Positions 40,620-47,908 of a DNA stretch of 64,000 nucleotides are shown piece after piece; position 1 is the stretch's first letter; each line of letters begins with the position of its first letter. The DNA comes from CAZVVT01 sp964630595 (lineage in GTDB: Bacteria; Chlamydiota; Chlamydiia; Chlamydiales; VFKH01). The notes below the pieces were generated by a model. That model worked only from the letters and a program-made list of their open reading frames with translations. It had not been told where the DNA came from and did no database searches. Both the position numbers and the translations under genes were made by a program. The DNA is taken from the NCBI GenBank assembly GCA_964630595.1, contig CAZVVT010000003.1:1-64000 (forward strand). Reading direction: 5' to 3'.

Positions 40620-41739
40620 GCCTGCGTATTAGGTCGTCTTCAGAGCGGATGCGCTCATTGATGGCGACCTCTTCTCCCAAGCGAATCAACCGGCCCATCT
40701 CAGGGCCGGGCTCTACACCCTCGCGGTGGAGGCGATCTCCTGAAAGAAGCGTTTTGCCCGCTCTCCTGCGCTGCAGTTCCGGCAAGAACTCGCGAAAAGG
40801 GGTTTTGAGCGTGCGTCCCATGAATGCGTTGACAGCCTTGAAGATGATTTCGCCCTCAGGTCGTGCGCATACCTCTACCCAAGAAAAGGGCACCTGGGTT
40901 GCTTGCCTCGCCAGATGCGCTGTTGTGCAATGGCCCAGCAGCTGACTCGACCATTTGAAGAAACGGGCAATCTGCTGCCACTTCGGCAAGCCTTGTTCAA
41001 AGAAGAGAAAGAGAGGGTAGAGATAAGTGGGCGCTTCGGGAAAGGAGGCAATCGCATGAGAAGAAAAGCCGGGCAGGATCACTTGCAGTAGACCCAGCTC
41101 GCTGAGCAACTGATAGGACTTTTTTGAACCCATCTTCTCGAGCTCTTGCCAGATGCGCTCGCAGGAAACAGCGGGCAAAAGGGTGGTAGCTTGGCTGCGG
41201 ATGGCTTTTAGCGTGGCCTCATCGATGGTGAGGTCAAAGCGCAGAGCGAAGCGGACAGCGCGTAACATGCGCAGGCGATCTTCTTGAAACCGCTCGATGG
41301 GGTTGCCGATGGCGCGCAAAATTTTATTTTGAAGATCTTGCTCGCCGCCGACAAAATCGATGATGCGGTTTTCGAGAGGGTCGTAAAAAATTCCATTGAT
41401 AGTGAAATCGCGACGGGCCGCATCCTCTTCGGGCGTACCTCGTTCAACAGCAGTGGGATGGCGGCCGTCGATGTAACTGCCATCTTTGCGGAAGGTAGCC
41501 ACTTCGACGTGCACTTGGTCGATGACGACGACAACGACGCCAAACTGGGCGCCGACGGTGACGGTCTTTTCGAAGAGGGTGGTGATTTCGTCCACAGTGG
41601 CGCTGGTGGCGATATCGACGTCGGAAAAGGGGAGTTGCAAGAGTTGGTCGCGCACGCAGCCGCCCGCAAAGTAGGCTGTAAAGCCTGCTTGATGCAGCCG
41701 GTTAATGATCAAAAGGGCAGCCCTACGTTGACTCTCCAT
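40585..41739 (-). CDS. CCA tRNA nucleotidyltransferase / poly(A) polymerase family
   Basis: A 384-residue class II nucleotidyltransferase. N-terminal head: YFAGGCVRD, DVDIATSAT (metal Asp pair DxD), RDFTINGIFYDPL, and EDRLRMLRAVRFALRF, all family motifs; the C-terminal body is helical. The enzyme could be the CCA-adding enzyme or a poly(A) polymerase; the tRNAs in this window lack encoded CCA, so the organism needs the former. It is inserted between the two halves of the type II secretion cluster. It ends in overlap with the 40230 gene. Confidence 0.92.
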   Translation of the reverse strand: MESQRRAALLIINRLHQAGFTAYFAGGCVRDQLLQLPFSDVDIATSATVDEITTLFEKTVTVGAQFGVVVVVIDQVHVEVATFRKDGSYIDGRHPTAVERGTPEEDAARRDFTINGIFYDPLENRIIDFVGGEQDLQNKILRAIGNPIERFQEDRLRMLRAVRFALRFDLTIDEATLKAIRSQATTLLPAVSCERIWQELEKMGSKKSYQLLSELGLLQVILPGFSSHAIASFPEAPTYLYPLFLFFEQGLPKWQQIARFFKWSSQLLGHCTTAHLARQATQVPFSWVEVCARPEGEIIFKAVNAFMGRTLKTPFREFLPELQRRRAGKTLLSGDRLHREGVEPGPEMGRLIRLGEEVAINERIRSEDDLIRRLRLLGAFGKRP

Positions 41740-41771
41740 ACAAGAGGGGAGTATACTCGCTAACCTACTTT

Positions 41772-42902
41772 ATGGCTGAATTCCGGTTTGCGGCACTTTC
41801 GAAGGACGGAACAAGGGTCAGCGGCTCCATTGCACTCGAAAACGAAGAGAGCCTGGCGCAGTACTTGAAAGAGCGAGAGCTTGTTCCGCTCAAGTGGCGC
41901 AAAAAGATCCGACCCAGCCAGCCCCGTGCGGGCCTTTACTCGTTTATTTTGCAGCTCACACCGCTCATCAAGGCGGGTTTGCCGTTGAGTGAGGCTCTGG
42001 CCGTCATGGACAACGAGCAGGCGCGCGATCTGCAGCGCCGTCTCAACATGGGGCAAAGTTTGTCAGTGGCTGCCGCGCACAACCCGGAGTTTTTTGATCA
42101 CCGCTCGCAGGCGCTTCTCTCCGCAGCACAAGCTTCAGGGAATTTAAGCGGTGCCCTAGAGACACTGCTGCGTCTTTTAACGCGCCAGCGCAACACGCGC
42201 AAGAAGTTGATTTCGTTGCTGCTCTATCCGGCAATGATCGCAACGGTCTGCTCTTTTGTAGTGGGAGCGCTGTTGTTTTTTGCCATCCCTTCGTTGAAGG
42301 AGCTCTTCCCGAAAGTTCCGAGCACGGGGCTCACCGCTTTTGTTTTTTCTGCCTCCGATACGGCTGTTGCGCATGAAGTGGGCATTGTGATCACCCTTTC
42401 GATACTGCTCTGTGGAGCCATTTTTTTTCGTCGTAAGGTGAAGCGTTTCTTTTTAACGATGTTGCCGCTGAAGCGATTTCAAGTTGTGGCGGTACTCGGG
42501 CCCCTCTTTAGTACATTGGGAGCGCTGGTGAGTGCGGGGGTGCCTCTTACGGAATCGATTGCGATTGCCACAACGATCACGGAGGCCCCTTGGGCCACAA
42601 AGTGGCTTCATGCGGTAAAGCGGCATATCGAACAGGGAGGGAAGATGAGTACCGAGTTTCCCGAATGGATTCCCTCTCTTGCGCAGAAGTTGACGATTGT
42701 GGGCGAGCAGACGGGGACTTTGGGTCCAGCCTTTCTGCAAATTGCGAATCTCTTCGAAGAGGAGACGGATCGCAAAACACAAGCCTTAATGCAGGCGCTC
42801 ATGCCGGCGCTTTTAGTCGTCATGGGATTGATTGTAGCCAGCTTGATGGCCGCTGTACTTGTACCCCTGACCGACCCTTCACTGATTGCAGGAGATTTAT
42901 GA
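41772..42902 (+). CDS. gspF: type II secretion platform protein GspF
   Basis: A 376-residue inner-membrane protein that couples the ATPase to pseudopilin insertion. Two repeated GspF domains: first with FILQLTPLIKAGLPLSEAL and LLSAAQASGNLSGALE, second with FSTLGALVSAGVPLTESIA and LTIVGEQTGTLGPAFLQIA. Membrane helices near 160-182, 205-222 and 345-370. First gene of the plus-strand block that continues through the pseudopilins; the stop overlaps the next ATG by 4 bases. Confidence 0.95.
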   Translation: MAEFRFAALSKDGTRVSGSIALENEESLAQYLKERELVPLKWRKKIRPSQPRAGLYSFILQLTPLIKAGLPLSEALAVMDNEQARDLQRRLNMGQSLSVAAAHNPEFFDHRSQALLSAAQASGNLSGALETLLRLLTRQRNTRKKLISLLLYPAMIATVCSFVVGALLFFAIPSLKELFPKVPSTGLTAFVFSASDTAVAHEVGIVITLSILLCGAIFFRRKVKRFFLTMLPLKRFQVVAVLGPLFSTLGALVSAGVPLTESIAIATTITEAPWATKWLHAVKRHIEQGGKMSTEFPEWIPSLAQKLTIVGEQTGTLGPAFLQIANLFEEETDRKTQALMQALMPALLVVMGLIVASLMAAVLVPLTDPSLIAGDL

Positions 42903-43267
42903 AAAAACGAGCTGTTACCCTGATTGAAATTCTCATTGTCATGCTGCTGATTGGGATCATTGGCGGCGTCCTGGCCTTCAACATGAAGGGGAGTTTAGAC
43001 AAGGGCCGCATCTTCAAAACGGAACAGAGCATGCGACTCATTGAGGATATTCTCAGCATGGAAGTTGCCTGTGGTGGCAACCGTGATACGGTTGTAGCTA
43101 GTTGGGAAAATCTTGTGAAAAACTCGCCTCTAGCTGGGCGTGGAGAAGAGCTTACGAAAGATGGCTGGGGAGAAAAATTCAGTGTCTATCCAGAAAATAC
43201 CGAAGAAATAAAAGTTTTCTCTAAACGCTATGAAGAGTGGAAACAAAAGAGCGCTCAGCCTAATTGA
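42899..43267 (+). CDS. gspG: major pseudopilin GspG-like
   Basis: A 122-residue prepilin: very short basic leader KKRA, then VTLIEILIVMLLIGIIGGVLA with the conserved Glu at position +5. The globular part ends with DGWGEKFSVY, which resembles the calcium-loop region DPWGNPY of GspG. The start ATG overlaps the gspF stop. The usual Gly before the cleavage site is replaced by Ala, as is the Phe at +1 by Val, a relaxed prepilin site. Confidence 0.85.
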   Translation: MKKRAVTLIEILIVMLLIGIIGGVLAFNMKGSLDKGRIFKTEQSMRLIEDILSMEVACGGNRDTVVASWENLVKNSPLAGRGEELTKDGWGEKFSVYPENTEEIKVFSKRYEEWKQKSAQPN

Positions 43268-43556
43268 AATTCTTCTGGTTCTGGGGCTGCTCGTGACGGC
43301 TTTGGGTTGGCTCGGGGTTGCCTCTGTGCAGCAGTGGAAGAACTTTCAGAAAAGCGAAGCGGAAGGGCAGTGGAGTCAGTTGGTGCAGCAGGCCTCTTTG
43401 GCTGTGCTGATTCACGGCGTTGATTGCACGCTTACAATTCGGGATAAAACACTCACAGCTACGTATGAGCCCATTCCTTTGCCGGAAACCATCAACGTCA
43501 CAGATCGGGAGGTTACGATTTATGCGCATGGCAAAACGTCCCCTGCTTCTCATTGA
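43230..43556 (+). CDS. minor pseudopilin (GspH/I-like)
   Basis: A 108-residue prepilin-like protein: basic leader KSGNKRA, then LSLIEILLVLGLLVTALGWLG with Glu at +5, and a small polar domain. It overlaps the gspG end by 38 bases and the next gene by 35 bases. Role as a minor pseudopilin is inferred from the N-terminal helix and position. Confidence 0.78.
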   Translation: MKSGNKRALSLIEILLVLGLLVTALGWLGVASVQQWKNFQKSEAEGQWSQLVQQASLAVLIHGVDCTLTIRDKTLTATYEPIPLPETINVTDREVTIYAHGKTSPASH

Positions 43557-43842
43557 AGTCATGGTTGCGCTGCTGATTTGCGCAAGCGTTTTGGCAGCAA
43601 TTCTCGTTCCGTATCGAACAATGTGTGCACGTGCAGGGGCCAATTTCGAGGCAGCGAAGGAACAGTTTCTCTATGACGAGGTGCTGTTTCGCGTGGTTGA
43701 AGCAAGGATGCGCGGTGCTGTTCCTTCCACGCTTGTCGTGGGGGGAAAGACCTTTACTGTGGAAGAAAAGGGCGAGCGCAAAGTGAAGGTGTCTAGAGAG
43801 GGGGTTTCGTGGGACATTGTCGTCGTCGCAAAAGCCCCTTAA
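43522..43842 (+). CDS. minor pseudopilin (GspI-like)
   Basis: A 106-residue prepilin-like protein: leader MRMAKRP, then LLLIEVMVALLICASVLAAIL with Glu at +5, and a short polar C-terminal domain. LLLIEVMVAL is the GspI pattern. The start is ATG 43522 or 43528. Overlaps both neighbours. Confidence 0.8.
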   Translation: MRMAKRPLLLIEVMVALLICASVLAAILVPYRTMCARAGANFEAAKEQFLYDEVLFRVVEARMRGAVPSTLVVGGKTFTVEEKGERKVKVSREGVSWDIVVVAKAP

Positions 43843-44360
43843 CGCTCATTGAGTTGCTCATCGCCATCGTTTTGATAGCCTTTCTTTCCGGCGGGCTGTT
43901 TGGCACGTGGAGAGTCATTCATGGCGCGCGCGCTAAAGCGGAGAGGGTAGCGCAAGAGCACCGCAGTTGGCTCACCATGCGTTTTCAGCTGGAAAGGACT
44001 TTGGCAAAAGCCTATTGCGCTAACGTGTCAAAGAATGATCAGTTTGTTTTCAATGGCAATAGGCTGGAATTTGATTTTGAAAGCGGGCCGGACCATGACA
44101 AGAGTTTTGCGGGCATCGCGCGCGCTAGCCTCTTTCTTGAAAATGGGCGGCTTCTGCTGCAAGAAGTGGGCGGTAATCAAACAAGAGAAACGGTTTTGCG
44201 CGATGGTGTGAAGGCTCTTTCTTACGAATTTTTAGATGACACAGGGCCGCGACGCGATTGGATGAATACGAAGACAATCCCGAAAATTGTACTCCTTCAC
44301 ATCGATGAAGAAATCGTTGCTATTCGCCTCTACAATAGTCGGTGGGAGTTTCAGTTATGA
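43809..44360 (+). CDS. minor pseudopilin (GspJ-like)
   Basis: A 183-residue protein starting at GTG 43809 with basic leader GHCRRRKSP, then LTLIELLIAIVLIAFLSGGLF with Glu at +5, and a larger beta-rich domain (SYEFLDDTGPRRDW, VAIRLYNSRWEF), the size and domain type of GspJ. It overlaps the previous gene by 34 bases and its stop overlaps the next ATG. Confidence 0.82.
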   Translation: MGHCRRRKSPLTLIELLIAIVLIAFLSGGLFGTWRVIHGARAKAERVAQEHRSWLTMRFQLERTLAKAYCANVSKNDQFVFNGNRLEFDFESGPDHDKSFAGIARASLFLENGRLLLQEVGGNQTRETVLRDGVKALSYEFLDDTGPRRDWMNTKTIPKIVLLHIDEEIVAIRLYNSRWEFQL

Positions 44361-45040
44361 TCATTCTCCCGTGGCTTTTTGGATTTCTCATGCTGCTCTC
44401 GGTCTTCTTGGCGCAAGGCAACTTTTTTTTGGTGCAGGAGTGCCGTACAGCGATCTTGGCAAAGGAGTACAGCAAGACGCGTATTGATCTCATGAATCAA
44501 GCAGAAAAACCTTTTAGCTATATGGGCAGGCTCGATTTAGGGGCAACAGATCCTGCATATCGGGAAGTAGTCAAGACGGTCGTTAGAAAGCTTTATGGAG
44601 AGGAGGCTGTGCAGCTAATGGAGCAGTTGCCCACAGCTAACCATACGCACAGCTCGCTTTGCGAACTCTATCGCCAAAAGTGGACGGAGGAGCAATACGC
44701 GGTGCTACAAAGAATAGGCCAAGGCCTGCCCGGAAAGTATCCGGCTCTATGCGAATGCTTCTTCTGGCAAGGGCGCACGGCCGGCATTGACCTTAGCTGC
44801 GCTGAAGAGCCCATCATCAGAGCGCTTTTTGATGAATGGACAGCAGAGCGCATTCTTCAAGAGCGCGCTGCCTTCACTCGCACCGATCTGGCCAAAAGGT
44901 TTGCTCCCGATAATAAGCTTTTTATCGCCGAGCCAACATCAAACCCTGGGCTTCTCCAGCCCACTTTCTATCAAAAAATTCACCATCTCACCGTTCATAT
45001 CCCCGTGGATATGCGCGGAAAGCATTTGAAAAAGGAGTAA
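44357..45040 (+). CDS. type II secretion cluster protein, GspK-like position
   Basis: A 227-residue protein with a single N-terminal hydrophobic helix (about 2-20, IILPWLFGFLMLLSVFLAQG) and a helical soluble domain with several Cys (SLCELYRQKW, YPALCECFFWQG). It follows GspJ-like with an ATGA overlap, where gspK stands in classical operons, but the N-terminal leader and Glu+5 are absent and the domain is not obviously GspK. A chlamydial-specific secretion protein is the safer call. Last gene of the plus-strand block. Confidence 0.65.
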   Translation: MIILPWLFGFLMLLSVFLAQGNFFLVQECRTAILAKEYSKTRIDLMNQAEKPFSYMGRLDLGATDPAYREVVKTVVRKLYGEEAVQLMEQLPTANHTHSSLCELYRQKWTEEQYAVLQRIGQGLPGKYPALCECFFWQGRTAGIDLSCAEEPIIRALFDEWTAERILQERAAFTRTDLAKRFAPDNKLFIAEPTSNPGLLQPTFYQKIHHLTVHIPVDMRGKHLKKE

Positions 45041-45156
45041 ATTGTAAGCGTGTTTAAGGGCTTTTCCGGTTTACGCTTCAGTTTCTTGCAGAAAGCCAGA
45101 TAGTCAGCGATTTCGTCATAGGTCACATGTCCGTTATAGTTTCGGTACTTCATCAT
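44995..45156 (-). other. short coding-like frame in the gap after the secretion cluster
   Basis: A 53-codon frame on the minus strand. The first 35 residues (MMKYRNYNGHVTYDEIADYL and then AFCKKLKRKPEKPL) look like real protein with normal codon use; the rest runs into the antisense of the preceding gene. It may be the start of a truncated gene or a very small protein. No family identified. Confidence 0.3.
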
Positions 45157-45194
45157 GTTTTTTGTACAAAGGGCGTAGTATCATTTTTTGGCAT

Positions 45195-46076
45195 CTAAGT
45201 GAATGCAGTCTGTACTAGATGCCAAGCTAGGCTCATAGGAGTGGGTAACATCGGTAATTCGGTCTGAGAGTACCAGGAGGCGGATTCAATCTCGTTGCTG
45301 TTGAAAGTGATTTCCCCTTCGGCCCAATCGGCGATAAAGCCGATCATGAGCGCCCCGGAAAAGGGCCATGATTGGCTGCTATGGTAGGAGAGATTTTTGA
45401 CGTGCAGGCCAACTTCTTCGAAGACTTCGCGATGAACAGCTTGCTCGAGTGTTTCGCCAGGATCTACAAAGCCGGCTAGAACGCTGAACATTTCGGAGGG
45501 AGACTGGGGACCTCTGGCGAGAAGAATTTGATTCTTCCTTTTTACGAGAACCATAATCACTGGGGCGAGTTTAGGATAGGCTCGGAGGGTGCATTGAGGG
45601 CATTCGCGAGAGCGCTCATCCTTTCGGGGCGTGGTGGGATGAGCGCAGCGGCCGCAGTATTGATGAGCCTGGTCCCATTCAAGAAGTTGCATGGCTCGTC
45701 CGGCAAGAGCAAAGAGATCGTCAGGCAATAGCCCATGTAGACTACGTAAGGGTTTCCAAGTAAAACCTTCGGGAGGGTCAGAGGTTTCCATTTCCGAGGC
45801 GATGAGATCAACGCCGCCCAGTTGTCCTAAATAGATTTGGCGCAGCGCTGATTTGGGTGAAGTAGAAGGGAGATCACCAGTATCCGTCACTAAGATGAGG
45901 TCTTTACTGAACACAAACCAGAAACCGCTTTCGACAGGATGATTTGGTGTGATGGCACTGACAAAGTGATCGGGAGACGAAAAAGCCAGCATAGTAACCT
46001 GAGTTTCTGGTTCAGCTCCTTGAACTTCAACGATCTGGTAAGTATCTTTGATGGTTTTGCCCTCAGCAATGGGCAT
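45195..46076 (-). CDS. nudC: NADH pyrophosphatase / RNA NAD-decapping enzyme NudC
   Basis: A 293-residue Nudix enzyme that splits NAD(H) into NMN(H) and AMP and removes NAD caps from RNA. A divergent N-terminal domain, a four-Cys zinc ribbon (YCGRCAHPTTPRKDERSRECPQC region), the Nudix box GFVDPGETLEQAVHREVFEEVGL and the NudC signature SQSWPFSGALMIGF (canonical SQPWPFPxS; here the third residue is Ser). It sits alone between the secretion cluster and the histidine kinase. Confidence 0.95.
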   Translation of the reverse strand: MPIAEGKTIKDTYQIVEVQGAEPETQVTMLAFSSPDHFVSAITPNHPVESGFWFVFSKDLILVTDTGDLPSTSPKSALRQIYLGQLGGVDLIASEMETSDPPEGFTWKPLRSLHGLLPDDLFALAGRAMQLLEWDQAHQYCGRCAHPTTPRKDERSRECPQCTLRAYPKLAPVIMVLVKRKNQILLARGPQSPSEMFSVLAGFVDPGETLEQAVHREVFEEVGLHVKNLSYHSSQSWPFSGALMIGFIADWAEGEITFNSNEIESASWYSQTELPMLPTPMSLAWHLVQTAFT

Positions 46077-46162
46077 TCGACCATTACTTTCGGGACAAAA
46101 TCATCAAATCTATCTTGCCATCTCGTCGAATTTCAGAGGAGTTGAACCAGAAACTCAGGTTA

Positions 46163-47908
46163 TTAGTCGATGCGTTTGGGCAGGGTGATGGTGAAGGTGG
46201 TGCCGGCGCCGAGGATGGAGGAGACTTGGATGCGGCCGTCGTGCTTGTCGATGATCGTCTTTGTGATGGCCAGGCCGAGACCGGCGCCGCCGAGTTTGCG
46301 GGAGTGGGCTTTGTCGACGGTGTAGAAACGCTCGAAGATGTGGTCGACGTCTTCGGGAGGGATGCCGAGGCCGCGGTCGGAGACGGAGAGGAAGACTTGA
46401 CCCGGTTTTTCCCAGATGCGGATGTCGATTTGCGCAGGAGGACGGGAGTATTTGGCAGCGTTGGAGATCAGATTCATCACGGCGAGTTCAAGAAGGTCGG
46501 GTTCGGCAAGGGCGTGGATCTCTTTGGCCGTGGGGTGGATGGTGATGAGCGCGTCGCCGTAGATGGCGAGCACCATCTGCTTGCAGTTCTCCGCCAGCCA
46601 GACCAGATCGCAGTCGTGCAGCTCGTTGAGGGGCAGCTTTTCGATGTCCGCAAGGGTAAGAAGGTTTTTAACGAGAGTCTCCATGCGCTGGCAGTTGCGT
46701 AGGATTTTCGCGAGGATGTCATCCGCCATAGGGCGGGGCAGCTCGGGATGATCGTGCAGTGTTTCTGCAAAACCGCGGATGATCGTGATGGGCGTGCGCA
46801 ATTCGTGCGAGGCGTTGGAGACAAACTCCTTGCCCATCTCCAGCACTTGGTGCTGGATCGTCTTATCCATCATCACCAAAACAGCACCGCCATCTTGCGG
46901 CATCGGAACCGCTAAAAGTTCGATGAGCCGTTTGCCCGATTTCAGGGATAAGTTAGCGTTTTTCTGCGCCTTGTCAATGAGGCAAGCGTTGACCAGTGCA
47001 TTGATTTCAAGAATGGTGAGTTTTGCACCAACAGTCTGCGCGCGCTGCAGCTTGAGCAGCTGGCAGGCCATATCGTTAATGAAAACCACTTCGGTAGTCG
47101 GTCCGAAGGCGATGATGCCCTCACCAAGGGACTCGAGAATGAGTTCTTTGCTGTTGCGCTCTTCGCGTAGGTGATCGATCTGGTGCTGGATGCGATCGGT
47201 GAGGGAGTTGAGCGTTCCAGCGAGTTGCGTGAATTCGTCCTCATGGACTTCGAGCTCGATGCGCGGAATGAAGTCGACAGTGCCCTGCTGATAGGGTTCA
47301 ATGGCGCGGATGATCTGCCCAATGGGGCGACTCAAATGGTTGATGATGATCCAGGATAGAATCGCAAAGAGCAGCAGCACCGCCGAACCGAGAATGAGAA
47401 AGCCAATCTCAAAATCGGAGATGAGATGGTCCACTTGCTTGTAGGGAAAGGCAGTGCGCAGCACAAGGCGCTGGCCATGAAAGTCGAAGCTGCGCGCTAC
47501 GTAGATGAGCTTTTGACCCATCACTTCGGAAAACCCTTCGCTATAGCCTGTTCCGCCTTCCATCGCTTCAACAAGCTCGGGTTGATGCATTTCGTTTTCC
47601 AGCGCAGGGTTTTCCAGCAGCTCAGGCATATGAGAGTCGTAGAGAACAGTGCCGGTGGGCCCCAGCAGAGTCACACGCAGAAAGAGAAAGGGAGCCTGCT
47701 CCTGAATGCGCCCGATCAGTGTGGGCATGTCGGGAGAGGAGCTGACTTGCGAAATGAGAGTGAGTAGCCGCTGCTTGAATGTTTTGCGCACAATCGTGCG
47801 CACAGAACCGGAGGCAAAAGGAAAGAGGAGGGTAAGGAAGACGAGAAAGACTAAAACGTAGGTGACAAAGAGCTTTTGGCGAAAGGTGAGCCAAGGGCGC
47901 TGCGTCAT
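46163..47908 (-). CDS. sensor histidine kinase (PhoR-like)
   Basis: A 581-residue membrane kinase: helix 1 (about 12-34), a periplasmic domain of about 140 residues, helix 2 (about 174-196), HAMP, a PAS domain (ESLGEGIIAFGPTTEVVFIN), HisKA with phospho-acceptor His in SNASHELRTPITIIRG, and HATPase_c with ISNAAKYS (N box), DRGLGIPPEDVDHIFERF (G1/F boxes) and GAGLGLAI (G2). Its start overlaps the stop of the cyclase gene (ATGA). No response regulator gene adjoins it, so its partner is elsewhere. Confidence 0.94.
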   Translation of the reverse strand: MTQRPWLTFRQKLFVTYVLVFLVFLTLLFPFASGSVRTIVRKTFKQRLLTLISQVSSSPDMPTLIGRIQEQAPFLFLRVTLLGPTGTVLYDSHMPELLENPALENEMHQPELVEAMEGGTGYSEGFSEVMGQKLIYVARSFDFHGQRLVLRTAFPYKQVDHLISDFEIGFLILGSAVLLLFAILSWIIINHLSRPIGQIIRAIEPYQQGTVDFIPRIELEVHEDEFTQLAGTLNSLTDRIQHQIDHLREERNSKELILESLGEGIIAFGPTTEVVFINDMACQLLKLQRAQTVGAKLTILEINALVNACLIDKAQKNANLSLKSGKRLIELLAVPMPQDGGAVLVMMDKTIQHQVLEMGKEFVSNASHELRTPITIIRGFAETLHDHPELPRPMADDILAKILRNCQRMETLVKNLLTLADIEKLPLNELHDCDLVWLAENCKQMVLAIYGDALITIHPTAKEIHALAEPDLLELAVMNLISNAAKYSRPPAQIDIRIWEKPGQVFLSVSDRGLGIPPEDVDHIFERFYTVDKAHSRKLGGAGLGLAITKTIIDKHDGRIQVSSILGAGTTFTITLPKRID

